Shown in pieces: positions 34,122 to 50,100 of a stretch of DNA of 64,000 bases (positions are counted from its first letter, which is position 1; each line of letters opens with the position of its first letter). Source of the stretch: Auanema rhodensis (Eukaryota; Nematoda; Chromadorea; Rhabditida; Rhabditidae); assembly GCA_964057225.1 (NCBI GenBank), contig OZ059896.1, forward strand, positions 19,030,501 through 19,094,500, in the 5' to 3' direction. The notes below the pieces were generated by a model. The model had not been told where the DNA came from. It did no database searches and worked only from the letters and a program-made list of their open reading frames with translations. The translations under genes were made by a program, and so were the position numbers.

Positions 34122-37100
34122 GCAAAAAGTAGATGTTTTTAGATTCCTTTTTTCAAGGCAAAGACGATGGACAATGTTATTCAACAAAAAAATTAGTTCT
34201 TCAGGGTGAAAATCGAGTATATAAGTGTGAACTTATATCAGTTGATATCTCGGTGCATTTTTAAGCTAGCGCAAATCTCATAACACAGATCGACGCAGCT
34301 TAAAAATCCGCATCGAATGCACTATACTACATTGAGAAACGCTTAATACAAAAATTAGATATGATCGTTTGAAAAATGATGCATTAGTGTATGTTGAGTT
34401 TCCATGTACACTCAACATTGCTTCCAAAAACATTTTGACAAAAATTTTTTCGAAAAATTTCAAAATAATTTTGCAAAAAGTAGATGTTTTTAGATTCCTT
34501 TTTTCAAGGCAAAGACGATGGACAATGTTATTCAACAAAAAAATTAGTTCTTCAGGGTGAAAATCGAGTATATAAGTGTGAACTTATATCAGTTGATATC
34601 TCGGTGCATTTTTAAGCTAGCGCAAATCTCATAACACAGATCGACGCAGCTTAAAAATCCGCATCGAATGCACTATACTACATTGAGAAACGCTTAATAC
34701 AAAAATTAGTTATGATCGTTTGAAAAATGATGCATTAGTGTATGTTGAGTTTCCATGTACACTCAACATTGCTTCCAAAAACATTTTGACAAAAATTTTT
34801 TCGAAAAATTTCAAAATAATTTAGCAAAAAGTAGATGTTTTTAGATTCCTTTTTTCAAGGCAAAGACGATGGACAATGTTATTCAACGAAAAAATTAATT
34901 CTTCAGGGTGAAAATCGAGGATATAAGTGTGAACTTATATCAGTTGATATCTCGGTGCATTTTTAAGCTAGCGCAAATCTGATAACACAGATCGACGCAG
35001 CTTAAAAATCCGCATCGAATGCACTATACTACATTGAGAAACGCTTAATACAAAAATTAGTTATGATTGTTTGAAAAATGATGCATTAGTGTATGTTGAG
35101 TTTCCATGTACACTCAACATTGCTTCCAAAAACATTTTGACAAAAATTTTTTCGAAAAATTTCAAAATAATTTAGCAAAAAGTAGATGTTTTTAGATTCC
35201 TTTTTTCAAGGCAAAGACGATGGACAATGTTATTCAACAAAAAAATTAGTTCTTCAGGGTGAAAATCGAGTATATAAGTGTGAACTTATATCAGTTGATA
35301 TCTCGGTGCATTTTTAAGCTAGCGCAAATCTCATAACACAGATCGACGCAGCTTAAAAATCCGCATCGAATGCACTATACTACATTGAGAAACGCTTAAT
35401 ACAAAAATTAGTTATGATCGTTTGAAAAATGATGCATTAGTGTATGTTGAGTTTCCATGTACACTCAACATTGCTTCCAAAAACATTTTGACAAAAATTT
35501 TTTCGAAAAATTTCAAAATAATTTAGCAAAATGTAGATGTTTTTAGATTCCTTTTTTCAAGGCAAAGACGATGGACAATGTTATTCAACAAAAAAATTAG
35601 TTCTTCAGGGTGAAAATCGAGTATATAAGTGTGAACTTATATCAGTTGATATCTCGGTGCATTTTTAAGCTAGCGCAAATCTCATAACACAGATCGACGC
35701 AGCTTAAAAATCCGCATCGAATGCACTATACTACATTGAGAAACGCTTAATACAAAAATTAGTTATGATTGTTTGAAAAATGATGCATTAGTGTATGTTG
35801 AGTTTCCATGTACACTCAACATTGCTTCCAAAAACATTTTGACAAAAATTTTTTCGAAAAATTTCAAAATAATTTAGCAAAATGTAGATGTTTTTAGATT
35901 CCTTTTTTCAAGGCAAAGACGATGGACAATGTTATTCAACGAAAAAATTAATTCTTCAGGGTGAAAATCGAGGATATAAGTGTGAACTTATATCAGTTGA
36001 TATCTCGGTGCATTTTTAAGCTAGCGCAAATCTGATAACACAGATCGACGCAGTTTAAAAATCCGCATCGAATGCACTATACTACATTGAGAAACGCTTA
36101 ATACAAGAATTAGTTATGATCGTTTGAAAAATGATGCATTAGTGTATGTTGAGTTTCCATGTACACTCAACATTGCTTCCAAAAACATTTTGACAAAAAT
36201 TTTTTCGAAAAATTTCAAAATAATTTAGCAAAAAGTAGATGTTTTTAGATTCCTTTTTTCAAGGCAAAGACGATGGACAATGTTATTCAACGAAAAAATT
36301 AATTCTTTAGGGTGAAAATCGAGGATATAAGTGTGAACTTATATCAGTTGATATCTCGGTGCATTTTTAAGCTAGCGCAAATCTGATAACACAGATCGAC
36401 GCAGCTTAAAAATCCGCATCGAATGCACTATACTACATTGAGAAACGCTTAATACAAAAATTAGTTATGATTGTTTGAAAAATGATGCATTAGTGTATGT
36501 TGAGTTTCCATGTACACTCAACATTGCTTCCAAAAACATTTTGACAAAAATTTTTTCGAAAAATTTCAAAATAATTTAGCAAAAAGTAGATGTTTTTAGA
36601 TTCCTTTTTTCAAGGCAAAGACGATGGACAATGTTATTCAACAAAAAAATTAGTTCTTCAGGGTGAAAATCGAGTATATAAGTGTGAACTTATATCAGTT
36701 GATATCTCGGTGCATTTTTAAGCTAGCGCAAATCTCATAACACAGATCGACGCAGCTTAAAAATCCGCATCGAATGCACTATACTACATTGAGAAACGCT
36801 TAATACAAAAATTAGATATGATCGTTTGAAAAATGATGCATTAGTGTATGTTGAGTTTCCATGTACACTCAACATTGCTTCCAAAAACATTTTGACAAAA
36901 ATTTTTTCGAAAAATTTCAAAATAATTTTGCAAAAAGTAGATGTTTTTAGATTCCTTTTTTCAAGGCAAAGACGATGGACAATGTTATTCAACAAAAAAA
37001 TTAGTTCTTCAGGGTGAAAATCGAGTATATAAGTGTGAACTTATATCAGTTGATATCTCGGTGCATTTTTAAGCTAGCGCAAATCTCATAACACAGATCG

Positions 37101-38333
37101 ACGCAGCTTAAAAATCCGCATCGAATGCACTATACTACATTGAGAAACGCTTAATACAAAAATTAGTTATGATCGTTTGAAAAATGATGCATTAGTGTAT
37201 GTTGAGTTTCCATGTACACTCAACATTGCTTCCAAAAACATTTTGACAAAAATTTTTTCGAAAAATTTCAAAATAATTTAGCAAAAAGTAGATGTTTTTA
37301 GATTCCTTTTTTCAAGGCAAAGACGATGGACAATGTTATTCAACGAAAAAATTAATTCTTCAGGGTGAAAATCGAGGATATAAGTGTGAACTTATATCAG
37401 TTGATATCTCGGTGCATTTTTAAGCTAGCGCAAATCTGATAACACAGATCGACGCAGCTTAAAAATCCGCATCGAATGCACTATACTACATTGAGAAACG
37501 CCTAATACAAAAATTAGTTATGATTGTTTGAAAAATGATGCATTAGTGTATGTTGAGTTTCCATGTACACTCAACATTGCTTCCAAAAACATTTTGACAA
37601 AAATTTTTTCGAAAAATTTCAAAATAATTTAGCAAAAAGTAGATGTTTTTAGATTCCTTTTTTCAAGGCAAAGACGATGGACAATGTTATTCAACAAAAA
37701 AATTAGTTCTTCAGGGTGAAAATCGAGTATATAAGTGTGAACTTATATCAGTTGATATCTCGGTGCATTTTTAAGCTAGCGCAAATCTCATAACACAGAT
37801 CGACGCAGCTTAAAAATCCGCATCGAATGCACTATACTACATTGAGAAACGCTTAATACAAAAATTAGTTATGATCGTTTGAAAAATGATGCATTAGTGT
37901 ATGTTGAGTTTCCATGTACACTCAACATTGCTTCCAAAAACATTTTGACAAAAATTTTTTCGAAAAATTTCAAAATAATTTAGCAAAATGTAGATGTTTT
38001 TAGATTCCTTTTTTCAAGGCAAAGACGATGGACAATGTTATTCAACAAAAAAATTAGTTCTTCAGGGTGAAAATCGAGTATATAAGTGTGAACTTATATC
38101 AGTTGATATCTCGGTGCATTTTTAAGCTAGCGCAAATCTCATAACACAGATCGACGCAGCTTAAAAATCCGCATCGAATGCACTATACTACATTGAGAAA
38201 CGCTTAATACAAAAATTAGTTATGATTGTTTGAAAAATGATGCATTAGTGTATGTTGAGTTTCCATGTACACTCAACATTGCTTCCAAAAACATTTTGAC
38301 AAAAATTTTTTCGAAAAATTTCAAAATAATTTA
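34122..38333 (+). repeat. Seven-monomer higher-order repeat (5 of 7 monomers clearly shared)
   Basis: Monomers from 34122-35876 recur at 36579-38333. Private variants 2,457 bp apart: TTAGATATG (34358, 36815), AATTTTGC at the end of the first monomer, and GCAAAATG (35526, 37983). Loss of the usual TAG in AATTTTGC opens a chance frame here, which is not a gene. Confidence 0.85.
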
Positions 38334-40439
38334 GCAAAAAGTAGATGTTTTTAGATTCCTTTTTTCAAGGCAAAGACGATGGACAATGTTATTCAACGAA
38401 AAAATTAATTCTTTAGGGTGAAAATCGAGGATATAAGTGTGAACTTATATCAGTTGATATCTCGGTGCATTTTTAAGCTAGCGCAAATCTGATAACACAG
38501 ATCGACGCAGCTTAAAAATCCGCATCGAATGCACTATACTACATTGAGAAACGCTTAATACAAGAATTAGTTATGATCGTTTGAAAAATGATGCATTAGT
38601 GTATGTTGAGTTTCCATGTACACTCAACATTGCTTCCAAAAACATTTTGACAAAAATTTTTTCGAAAAATTTCAAAATAATTTAGCAAAATGTAGATGTT
38701 TTTAGATTCCTTTTTTCAAGGCAAAGACGATGGACAATGTTATTCAACAAAAAAATTAGTTCTTCAGGGTGAAAATCGAGTATATAAGTGTGAACTTATA
38801 TCAGTTGATATCTCGGTGCATTTTTAAGCTAGCGCAAATCTCATAACACAGATCGACGCAGCTTAAAAATCCGCATCGAATGCACTATACTACATTGAGA
38901 AACGCTTAATACAAAAATTAGTTATGATTGTTTGAAAAATGATGCATTAGTGTATGTTGAGTTTCCATGTACACTCAACATTGCTTCCAAAAACATTTTG
39001 ACAAAAATTTTTTCGAAAAATTTCAAAATAATTTAGCAAAATGTAGATGTTTTTAGATTCCTTTTTTCAAGGCAAAGACGATGGACAATGTTATTCAACG
39101 AAAAAATTAATTCTTCAGGGTGAAAATCGAGGATATAAGTGTGAACTTATATCAGTTGATATCTCGGTGCATTTTTAAGCTAGCGCAAATCTGATAACAC
39201 AGATCGACGCAGTTTAAAAATCCGCATCGAATGCACTATACTACATTGAGAAACGCTTAATACAAGAATTAGTTATGATCGTTTGAAAAATGATGCATTA
39301 GTGTATGTTGAGTTTCCATGTACACTCAACATTGCTTCCAAAAACATTTTGACAAAAATTTTTTCGAAAAATTTCAAAATAATTTAGCAAAAAGTAGATG
39401 TTTTTAGATTCCTTTTTTCAAGGCAAAGACGATGGACAATGTTATTCAACGAAAAAATTAATTCTTTAGGGTGAAAATCGAGGATATAAGTGTGAACTTA
39501 TATCAGTTGATATCTCGGTGCATTTTTAAGCTAGCGCAAATCTGATAACACAGATCGACGCAGCTTAAAAATCCGCATCGAATGCACTATACTACATTGA
39601 GAAACGCTTAATACAAAAATTAGTTATGATCGTTTGAAAAATGATGCATTAGTGTATGTTGAGTTTCCATGTACACTCAACATTGCTTCCAAAAACATTT
39701 TGACAAAAATTTTTTCGAAAAATTTCAAAATAATTTAGCAAAAAGTAGATGTTTTTAGATTCCTTTTTTCAAGGCAAAGACGATGGACAATGTTATTCAA
39801 CGAAAAAATTAATTCTTTAGGGTGAAAATCGAGGATATAAGTGTGAACTTATATCAGTTGATATCTCGGTGCATTTTTAAGCTAGCGCAAATCTGATAAC
39901 ACAGATCGACGCAGCTTAAAAATCCGCATCGAATGCACTATACTACATTGAGAAACGCTTAATACAAAAATTAGTTATGATCGTTTGAAAAATGATGCAT
40001 TAGTGTATGTTGAGTTTCCATGTACACTCAACATTGCTTCCAAAAACATTTTGACAAAAATTTTTTCGAAAAATTTCAAAATAATTTAGCAAAAAGTAGA
40101 TGTTTTTAGATTCCTTTTTTCAAGGCAAAGACGATGGACAATGTTATTCAACAAAAAAATTAGTTCTTCAGGGTGAAAATCGAGTATATAAGTGTGAACT
40201 TATATCAGTTGATATCTCGGTGCATTTTTAAGCTAGCGCAAATCTCATAACACAGATCGACGCAGCTTAAAAATCCGCATCGAATGCACTATACTACATT
40301 GAGAAACGCTTAATACAAAAATTAGTTATGATCGTTTGAAAAATGATGCATTAGTGTATGTTGAGTTTCCATGTACACTCAACATTGCTTCCAAAAACAT
40401 TTTGACAAAAATTTTTTCGAAAAATTTCAAAATAATTTA

Positions 40440-43247
40440 GCAAAAAGTAGATGTTTTTAGATTCCTTTTTTCAAGGCAAAGACGATGGACAATGTTATTC
40501 AACGAAAAAATTAATTCTTCAGGGTGAAAATAGAGGATATAAGTGTGAACTTATATCAGTTGATATCTCGGTGCATTTTTAAGCTAGCGCAAATCTGATA
40601 ACACAGATCGACGCAGCTTAAAAATCCGCATCGAATGCACTATACTACATTGAGAAACGCTTAATTCAAAAATTAGTTATGATTGTTTGAAAAATGATGC
40701 ATTAGTGTATGTTGAGTTTCCATGTACACTCAACATTGCTTCCAAAAACATTTTGACAAAAATTTTTTCGAAAAATTTCAAAATAATTTAGCAAAAAGTA
40801 GATGTTTTTAGATTCCTTTTTTCAAGGCAAAGACGATGGACAATGTTATTCAACAAAAAAATTAGTTCTTCAGGGTGAAAATCGAGTATATAAGTGTGAA
40901 CTTATATCAGTTGATATCTCGGTGCATTTTTAAGCTAGCGCAAATCTCATAACACAGATCGACGCAGCTTAAAAATCCGCATCGAATGCACTATACTACA
41001 TTGAGAAACGCTTAATACAAAAATTAGTTATGATCGTTTGAAAAATGATGCATTAGTGTATGTTGAGTTTCCATGTACACTCAACATTGCTTCCAAAAAC
41101 ATTTTGACAAAAATTTTTTCGAAAAATTTCAAAATAATTTAGCAAAATGTAGATGTTTTTAGATTCCTTTTTTCAAGGCAAAGACGATGGACAATGTTAT
41201 TCAACAAAAAAATTAGTTCTTCAGGGTGAAAATCGAGTATATAAGTGTGAACTTATATCAGTTGATATCTCGGTGCATTTTTAAGCTAGCGCAAATCTCA
41301 TAACACAGATCGACGCAGCTTAAAAATCCGCATCGAATGCACTATACTACATTGAGAAACGCTTAATACAAAAATTAGTTATGATCGTTTGAAAAATGAT
41401 GCATTAGTGTATGTTGAGTTTCCATGTACACTCAACATTGCTTCCAAAAACATTTTGACAAAAATTTTTTCGAAAAATTTCAAAATAATTTAGCAAAAAG
41501 TAGATGTTTTTAGATTCCTTTTTTCAAGGCAAAGACGATGGACAATGTTATTCAACAAAAAAATTAGTTCTTCAGGGTGAAAATCGAGTATATAAGTGTG
41601 AACTTATATCAGTTGATATCTCGGTGCATTTTTAAGCTAGCGCAAATCTCATAACACAGATCGACGCAGCTTAAAAATCCGCATCGAATGCACTATACTA
41701 CATTGAGAAACGCTTAATACAAAAATTAGTTATGATCGTTTGAAAAATGATGCATTAGTGTATGTTGAGTTTCCATGTACACTCAACATTGCTTCCAAAA
41801 ACATTTTGACAAAAATTTTTTCGAAAAATTTCAAAATAATTTAGCAAAAAGTAGATGTTTTTAGATTCCTTTTTTCAAGGCAAAGACGATGGACAATGTT
41901 ATTCAACGAAAAAATTAATTCTTCAGGGTGAAAATAGAGGATATAAGTGTGAACTTATATCAGTTGATATCTCGGTGCATTTTTAAGCTAGCGCAAATCT
42001 GATAACACAGATCGACGCAGCTTAAAAATCCGCATCGAATGCACTATACTACATTGAGAAACGCTTAATTCAAAAATTAGTTATGATTGTTTGAAAAATG
42101 ATGCATTAGTGTATGTTGAGTTTCCATGTACACTCAACATTGCTTCCAAAAACATTTTGACAAAAATTTTTTCGAAAAATTTCAAAATAATTTAGCAAAA
42201 AGTAGATGTTTTTAGATTCCTTTTTTCAAGGCAAAGACGATGGACAATGTTATTCAACAAAAAAATTAGTTCTTCAGGGTGAAAATCGAGTATATAAGTG
42301 TGAACTTATATCAGTTGATATCTCGGTGCATTTTTAAGCTAGCGCAAATCTCATAACACAGATCGACGCAGCTTAAAAATCCGCATCGAATGCACTATAC
42401 TACATTGAGAAACGCTTAATACAAAAATTAGTTATGATCGTTTGAAAAATGATGCATTAGTGTATGTTGAGTTTCCATGTACACTCAACATTGCTTCCAA
42501 AAACATTTTGACAAAAATTTTTTCGAAAAATTTCAAAATAATTTAGCAAAATGTAGATGTTTTTAGATTCCTTTTTTCAAGGCAAAGACGATGGACAATG
42601 TTATTCAACAAAAAAATTAGTTCTTCAGGGTGAAAATCGAGTATATAAGTGTGAACTTATATCAGTTGATATCTCGGTGCATTTTTAAGCTAGCGCAAAT
42701 CTCATAACACAGATCGACGCAGCTTAAAAATCCGCATCGAATGCACTATACTACATTGAGAAACGCTTAATACAAAAATTAGTTATGATCGTTTGAAAAA
42801 TGATGCATTAGTGTATGTTGAGTTTCCATGTACACTCAACATTGCTTCCAAAAACATTTTGACAAAAATTTTTTCGAAAAATTTCAAAATAATTTAGCAA
42901 AAAGTAGATGTTTTTAGATTCCTTTTTTCAAGGCAAAGACGATGGACAATGTTATTCAACGAAAAAATTAATTCTTTAGGGTGAAAATCGAGGATATAAG
43001 TGTGAACTTATATCAGTTGATATCTCGGTGCATTTTTAAGCTAGCGCAAATCTGATAACACAGATCGACGCAGCTTAAAAATCCGCATTGAATGCACTAT
43101 ACTACATTGAGAAACGCTTAATACAAAAATTAGTTATGATCGTTTGAAAAATGATGCATTAGTGTATGTTGAGTTTCCATGTACACTCAACATTGCTTCC
43201 AAAAACATTTTGACAAAAATTTTTTCGAAAAATTTCAAAATAATTTA
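40440..43247 (+). repeat. Four-monomer higher-order repeat (2 units)
   Basis: Units 40440-41843 and 41844-43247. AAAATAGAGG (40531, 41935), TTAATTCAAA (40661, 42065) and GCAAAATG (41142, 42546) are all 1,404 bp apart. The fourth monomers differ. Confidence 0.85.
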
Positions 43248-46200
43248 GCAAAAAGTAGATGTTTTTAGATTCCTTTTTTCAAGGCAAAGACGATGGACAA
43301 TGTTATTCAACAAAAAAATTAGTTCTTCAGGGTGAAAATCGAGTATATAAGTGTGAACTTATATCAGTTGATATCTCGGTGCATTTTTAAGCTAGCGCAA
43401 ATCTCATAACACAGATCGACGCAGCTTAAAAATCCGCATCGAATGCACTATACTACATTGAGAAACGCTTAATACAAAAATTAGTTATGATCGTTTGAAA
43501 AATGATGCATTAGTGTATGTTGAGTTTCCATGTACACTCAACATTGCTTCCAAAAACATTTTGACAAAAATTTTTTCGAAAAATTTCAAAATAATTTAGC
43601 AAAAAGTAGATGTTTTTAGATTCCTTTTTTCAAGGCAAAGACGATGGACAATGTTATTCAACGAAAAAATTAATTCTTTAGGGTGAAAATCGAGGATATA
43701 AGTGTGAACTTATATCAGTTGATATCTCGGTGCATTTTTAAGCTAGCGCAAATCTCATAACACAGATCGACGCAGCTTAAAAATCCGCATCGAATGCACT
43801 ATACTACATTGAGAAACGCTTAATACAAAAATTAGTTATGATCGTTTGAAAAATGATGCATTAGTGTATGTTGAGTTTCCATGTACACTCAACATTGCTT
43901 CCAAAAACATTTTGACAAAAATTTTTTCGAAAAATTTCAAAATAATTTAGCAAAAAATAGATGTTTTTAGATTCCTTTTTTCAAGGCAAAGACGATGGAC
44001 AATGTTATTCAACGAAAAAATTAATTCTTCAGGGTGAAAATCGAGGATATAAGTGTGAACTTATATCAGTTGATATCTCGGTGCATTTTTAAGCTAGCGC
44101 AAATCTGATAACACAGATCGACGCAGCTTAAAAATCCGCATCGAATGCACTATATTACATTGAGAAACGCTTAATACAAAAATTAGTTATGATCGTTTGA
44201 AAAATGATGCATTAGTGTATGTTGAGTTTCCATGTACACTCAACATTGCTTCCAAAAACATTTTGACAAAAATTTTTTCGAAAAATTTCAAAATAATTTA
44301 GCAAAAAGTAGATGTTTTTAGATTCCTTTTTTCAAGGCAAAGACGATGGACAATGTTATTCAACGAAAAAATTAATTCTTTAGGGTGAAAATCGAGGATA
44401 TAAGTGTGAACTTATATCAGTTGATATCTCGGTGCATTTTTAAGCTAGCGCAAATCTCATAACACAGATCGACGCAGCTTAAAAATCCGCATCGAATGCA
44501 CTATACTACATTGAGAAACGCTTAATACAAAAATTAGTTATGATCGTTTGAAAAATGATGCATTAGTGTATGTTGAGTTTCCATGTACACTCAACATTGC
44601 TTCCAAAAACATTTTGACAAATTTTTTTCGAAAAATTTCAAAATAATTTAGCAAAAAGTAGATGTTTTTAGATTCCTTTTTTCAAGGCAAAGACGATGGA
44701 CAATGTTATTCAACGAAAAAAATAATTCTTTAAGGTGAAAATCGAGGATATAAGTGTGAACTTATATCAGTTGATATCTCGGTGCATTTTTAAGCTAGCG
44801 CAAATCTGATAACACAGATCGACGCAGCTTAAAAATCCGCATCGAATGCACTATATTACATTGAGAAACGCTTAATACAAGAATTAGTTATGATCGTTTG
44901 AAAAATGATGCATTAGTGTATGTTGAGTTTCCATGTACACTCAACATTGCTTCCAAAAACATTTTGACAAAAATTTTTTCGAAAAATTTCAAAATAATTT
45001 AGCAAAAAGTAGATGTTTTTAGATTCCTTTTTTCAAGGCAAAGACGATGGACAATGTTATTCAACAAAAAAATTAGTTCTTCAGGGTGAAAATCGAGTAT
45101 ATAAGTGTGAACTTATATCAGTTGATATATCGGTGCATTTTTAAGCTAGCGCAAATCTCATAACACAGATCGACGCAGCTTAAAAATCCGCATCGAATGC
45201 ACTATACTACATTGAGAAACGCTTAATACAAAAATTAGTTATGATCGTTTGAAAAATGATGCATTAGTGTATGTTGAGTTTCCATGTACACTCAACATTG
45301 CTTCCAAAAACATTTTGACAAAAATTTTTTCGAAAAATTTCAAAATAATTTAGCAAAAAGTAGATGTTTTTAGATTCCTTTTTCAAGGCAAAGACGATGG
45401 ACAATGTTATTCAACGAAAAAATTAATTCTTCAGGGTGAAAATCGAGGATATAAGTGTGAACTTATATCAGTTGATATCTCGGTGCATTTTTAAGCTAGC
45501 GCAAATCTGATAACACAGATCGACGCAGCTTAAAAATCCGCATCGAATGCACTATACTACATTGAGAAACGCTTAATACAAAAATTAGTTATGATCGTTT
45601 GAAAAATGATGCATTAGTGTATGTTGAGTTTCCATGTACACTCAACATTGCTTCCAAAAACATTTTGACAAAAATTTTTTCGAAAAATTTCAAAATAATT
45701 TAGCAAAAAGTAGATGTTTTTAGATTCCTTTTTTCAAGGCAAAGACGATGGACAATGTTATTCAACAAAAAAATTAGTTCTTCAGGGTGAAAATCGAGTA
45801 TATAAGTGTGAACTTATATCAGTTGATATCTCGGTGCATTTTTAAGCTAGCGCAAATCTCATAACACAGATCGACGCAGCTTAAAAATCCGCATCGAATG
45901 CACTATACTACATTGAGAAACGCTTAATACAAAAATTAGTTATGATCGTTTGAAAAATGATGCATTAGTGTATGTTGAGTTTCCATGTACACTCAACATT
46001 GCTTCCAAAAACATTTTGACAAAAATTTTTTCGAAAAATTTCAAAATAATTTAGCAAAATGTAGATGTTTTTAGATTCCTTTTTTCAAGGCAAAGACGAT
46101 GGACAATGTTATTCAACGAAAAAATTAATTCTTCAGGGTGAAAATCGAGGATATAAGTGTGAACTTATATCAGTTGATATCTCGGTGCATTTTTAAGCTA

Positions 46201-47106
46201 GCGCAAATCTGATAACACAGATCGACGCAGTTTAAAAATCCGCATCGAATGCACTATACTACATTGAGAAACGCTTAATACAAGAATTAGTTATGATCGT
46301 TTGAAAAATGATGCATTAGTGTATGTTGAGTTTCCATGTACACTCAACATTGCTTCCAAAAACATTTTGACAAAAATTTTTTCGAAAAATTTCAAAATAA
46401 TTTAGCAAAAAGTAGATGTTTTTAGATTCCTTTTTTCAAGGCAAAGACGATGGACAATGTTATTCAACGAAAAAATTAATTCTTTAGGGTGAAAATCGAG
46501 GATATAAGTGTGAACTTATATCAGTTGATATCTCGGTGCATTTTTAAGCTAGCGCAAATCTGATAACACAGATCGACGCAGCTTAAAAATCCGCATCGAA
46601 TGCACTATACTACATTGAGAAACGCTTAATACAAAAATTAGTTATGATCGTTTGAAAAATGATGCATTAGTGTATGTTGAGTTTCCATGTACACTCAACA
46701 TTGCTTCCAAAAACATTTTGACAAAAATTTTTTCGAAAAATTTCAAAATAATTTAGCAAAAAGTAGATGTTTTTAGATTCCTTTTTTCAAGGCAAAGACG
46801 ATGGACAATGTTATTCAACGAAAAAATTAATTCTTTAGGGTGAAAATCGAGGATATAAGTGTGAACTTATATCAGTTGATATCTCGGTGCATTTTTAAGC
46901 TAGCGCAAATCTGATAACACAGATCGACGCAGCTTAAAAATCCGCATCGAATGCACTATACTACATTGAGAAACGCTTAATACAAAAATTAGTTATGATC
47001 GTTTGAAAAATGATGCATTAGTGTATGTTGAGTTTCCATGTACACTCAACATTGCTTCCAAAAACATTTCGACAAAAATTTTTTCGAAAAATTTCAAGAT
47101 AATTTA

Positions 47107-50100
47107 GCAAAAAGTAGATGTTTTTAGATTCCTTTTTTCAAGGCAAAGACGATGGACAATGTTATTCAACAAAAAAATTAATTCTTCAGGGTGAAAATCG
47201 AGGATATAAGTGTGAACTTATATCAGTTGATATCTCGGTGCATTTTTAAGCTAGCGCAAATCTGATAACACAGATCGACGCAGCTTAAAAATCCGCATCG
47301 AATGCACTATACTACATTGAGAAACGCTTAATACAAAAATTAGTTATGATCGTTTGAAAAATGATGCATTAGTGTATGTTGAGTTTCCATGTACACTCAA
47401 CATTGCTTCCAAAAACATTTTGACAAAAATTTTTTCGAAAAATTTCAAAATAATTTAGCAAAAAGTAGATGTTTTTAGATTCCTTTTTTCAAGGCAAAGA
47501 CGATGGACAATGTTATTCAACGAAAAAATTAATTCTTCAGGGTGAAAATCGAGGATATAAGTGTGAACTTATATCAGTTGATATATCGGTGCATTTTTAA
47601 GCTAGCGCAAATCTCATAACACAGATCGACGCAGCTTAAAAATCCGCATCGAATGCACTATACTACATTGAGAAACGCTTAATACAAAAATTAGTTATGA
47701 TCGTTTGAAAAATGATGCATTAGTGTATGTTGAGTTTCCATGTACACTCAACATTGCTTCCAAAAACATTTCGACAAAAATTTTTTCGAAAAATTTCAAG
47801 ATAATTTAGCAAAAAGTAGATGTTTTTAGATTCCTTTTTTCAAGGCAAAGACGATGGACAATGTTATTCAACAAAAAAATTAATTCTTCAGGGTGAAAAT
47901 CGAGGATATAAGTGTGAACTTATATCAGTTGATATCTCGGTGCATTTTTAAGCTAGCGCAAATCTGATAACACAGATCGACGCAGCTTAAAAATCCGCAT
48001 CGAATGCACTATACTACATTGAGAAACGCTTAATACAAAAATTAGTTATGATCGTTTGAAAAATGATGCATTAGTGTATGTTGAGTTTCCATGTACACTC
48101 AACATTGCTTCCAAAAACATTTTGACAAAAATTTTTTCGAAAAATTTCAAAATAATTTAGCAAAAAGTAGATGTTTTTAGATTCCTTTTTTCAAGGCAAA
48201 GACGATGGACAATGTTATTCAACGAAAAAAATAATTCTTTAGGGTGAAAATCGAGGATATAAGTGTGAACTTATATCAGTTGATATCTCGGTGCATTTTT
48301 AAGCTAGCGCAAATCTGATAACACAGATCGACGCAGTTTAAAAATCCGCATCGAATGCACTATACTACATTGAGAAACGCTTAATACAAGAATTAGTTAT
48401 GATCGTTTGAAAAATGATGCATTAGTGTATGTTGAGTTTCCATGTACACTCAACATTGCTTCCAAAAACATTTTGACAAAAATTTTTTCGAAAAATTTCA
48501 AAATAATTTAGCGAAAAGTAGATGTTTTTAGATTCCTTTTTTCAAGGCAAAGACGATGGACAATGTTATTCAACGAAAAAAATAATTCTTTAGGGTGAAA
48601 ATCGAGGATATAAGTGTGAACTTATATCAGTTGATATCTCGGTGCATTTTTAAGCTAGCGCAAATCTGATAACACAGATCGACGCAGCTTAAAAATCCGC
48701 ATCGAATGCACTATACTACATTGAGAAACGCTTAATACAAAAATTAGTTATGATCGTTTGAAAAATGATGCATTAGTGTATGTTGAGTTTCCATGTACAC
48801 TCAACATTGCTTCCAAAAACATTTTGACAAAAATTTTTTCGAAAAATTTCAAAATAATTTAGCAAAAAGTAGATGTTTTTAGATTCCTTTTCTCAAGGCA
48901 AAGACGATGGACAATGTTATTCAACGAAAAAAATAATTCTTTAGGGTGAAAATCGAGGATATAAGTGTGAACTTATATCAGTTGATATCTCGGTGCATTT
49001 TTAAGCTAGCGCAAATCTGATAACACAGATCGACGCAGCTTAAAAATCCGCATCGAATGCACTATACTACATTGAGAAACGCTTAATACAAAAATTAGTT
49101 ATGATCGTTTGAAAAATGATGCATTAGTGTATGTTGAGTTTCCATGTACACTCAACATTGCTTCCAAAAACATTTCGACAAAAATTTTTTCGAAAAATTT
49201 CAAGATAATTTAGCAAAAAGTAGATGTTTTTAGATTCCTTTTTTCAAGGCAAAGACGATGGACAATGTTATTCAACAAAAAAATTAATTCTTCAGGGTGA
49301 AAATCGAGGATATAAGTGTGAACTTATATCAGTTGATATCTCGGTGCATTTTTAAGCTAGCGCAAATCTGATAACACAGATCGACGCAGCTTAAAAATCC
49401 GCATCGAATGCACTATACTACATTGAGAAACGCTTAATACAAAAATTAGTTATGATCGTTTGAAAAATGATGCATTAGTGTATGTTGAGTTTCCATGTAC
49501 ACTCAACATTGCTTCCAAAAACATTTTGACAAAAATTTTTTCGAAAAATTTCAAAATAATTTAGCAAAAAGTAGATGTTTTTAGATTCCTTTTTTCAAGG
49601 CAAAGACGATGGACAATGTTATTCAACGAAAAAATTAATTCTTCAGGGTGAAAATCGAGGATATAAGTGTGAACTTATATCAGTTGATATATCGGTGCAT
49701 TTTTAAGCTAGCGCAAATCTCATAACACAGATCGACGCAGCTTAAAAATCCGCATCGAATGCACTATACTACATTGAGAAACGCTTAATACAAAAATTAG
49801 TTATGATCGTTTGAAAAATGATGCATTAGTGTATGTTGAGTTTCCATGTACACTCAACATTGCTTCCAAAAACATTTCGACAAAAATTTTTTCGAAAAAT
49901 TTCAAGATAATTTAGCAAAAAGTAGATGTTTTTAGATTCCTTTTTTCAAGGCAAAGACGATGGACAATGTTATTCAACAAAAAAATTAATTCTTCAGGGT
50001 GAAAATCGAGGATATAAGTGTGAACTTATATCAGTTGATATCTCGGTGCATTTTTAAGCTAGCGCAAATCTGATAACACAGATCGACGCAGCTTAAAAAT

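Noticed and set aside
33316-37017. 63-codon + frames and 86-codon - frames in satellite monomers (33316, 34278, 34369, 36735, 36826, also 63150)
   Set aside because: They exist only where the usual TAG in AATTTAGC is mutated (AATTTTGC, or AATTCAGC at 63150). They restate the monomer in one frame, appear in a handful of ~151 copies and show no domain or codon constraint.
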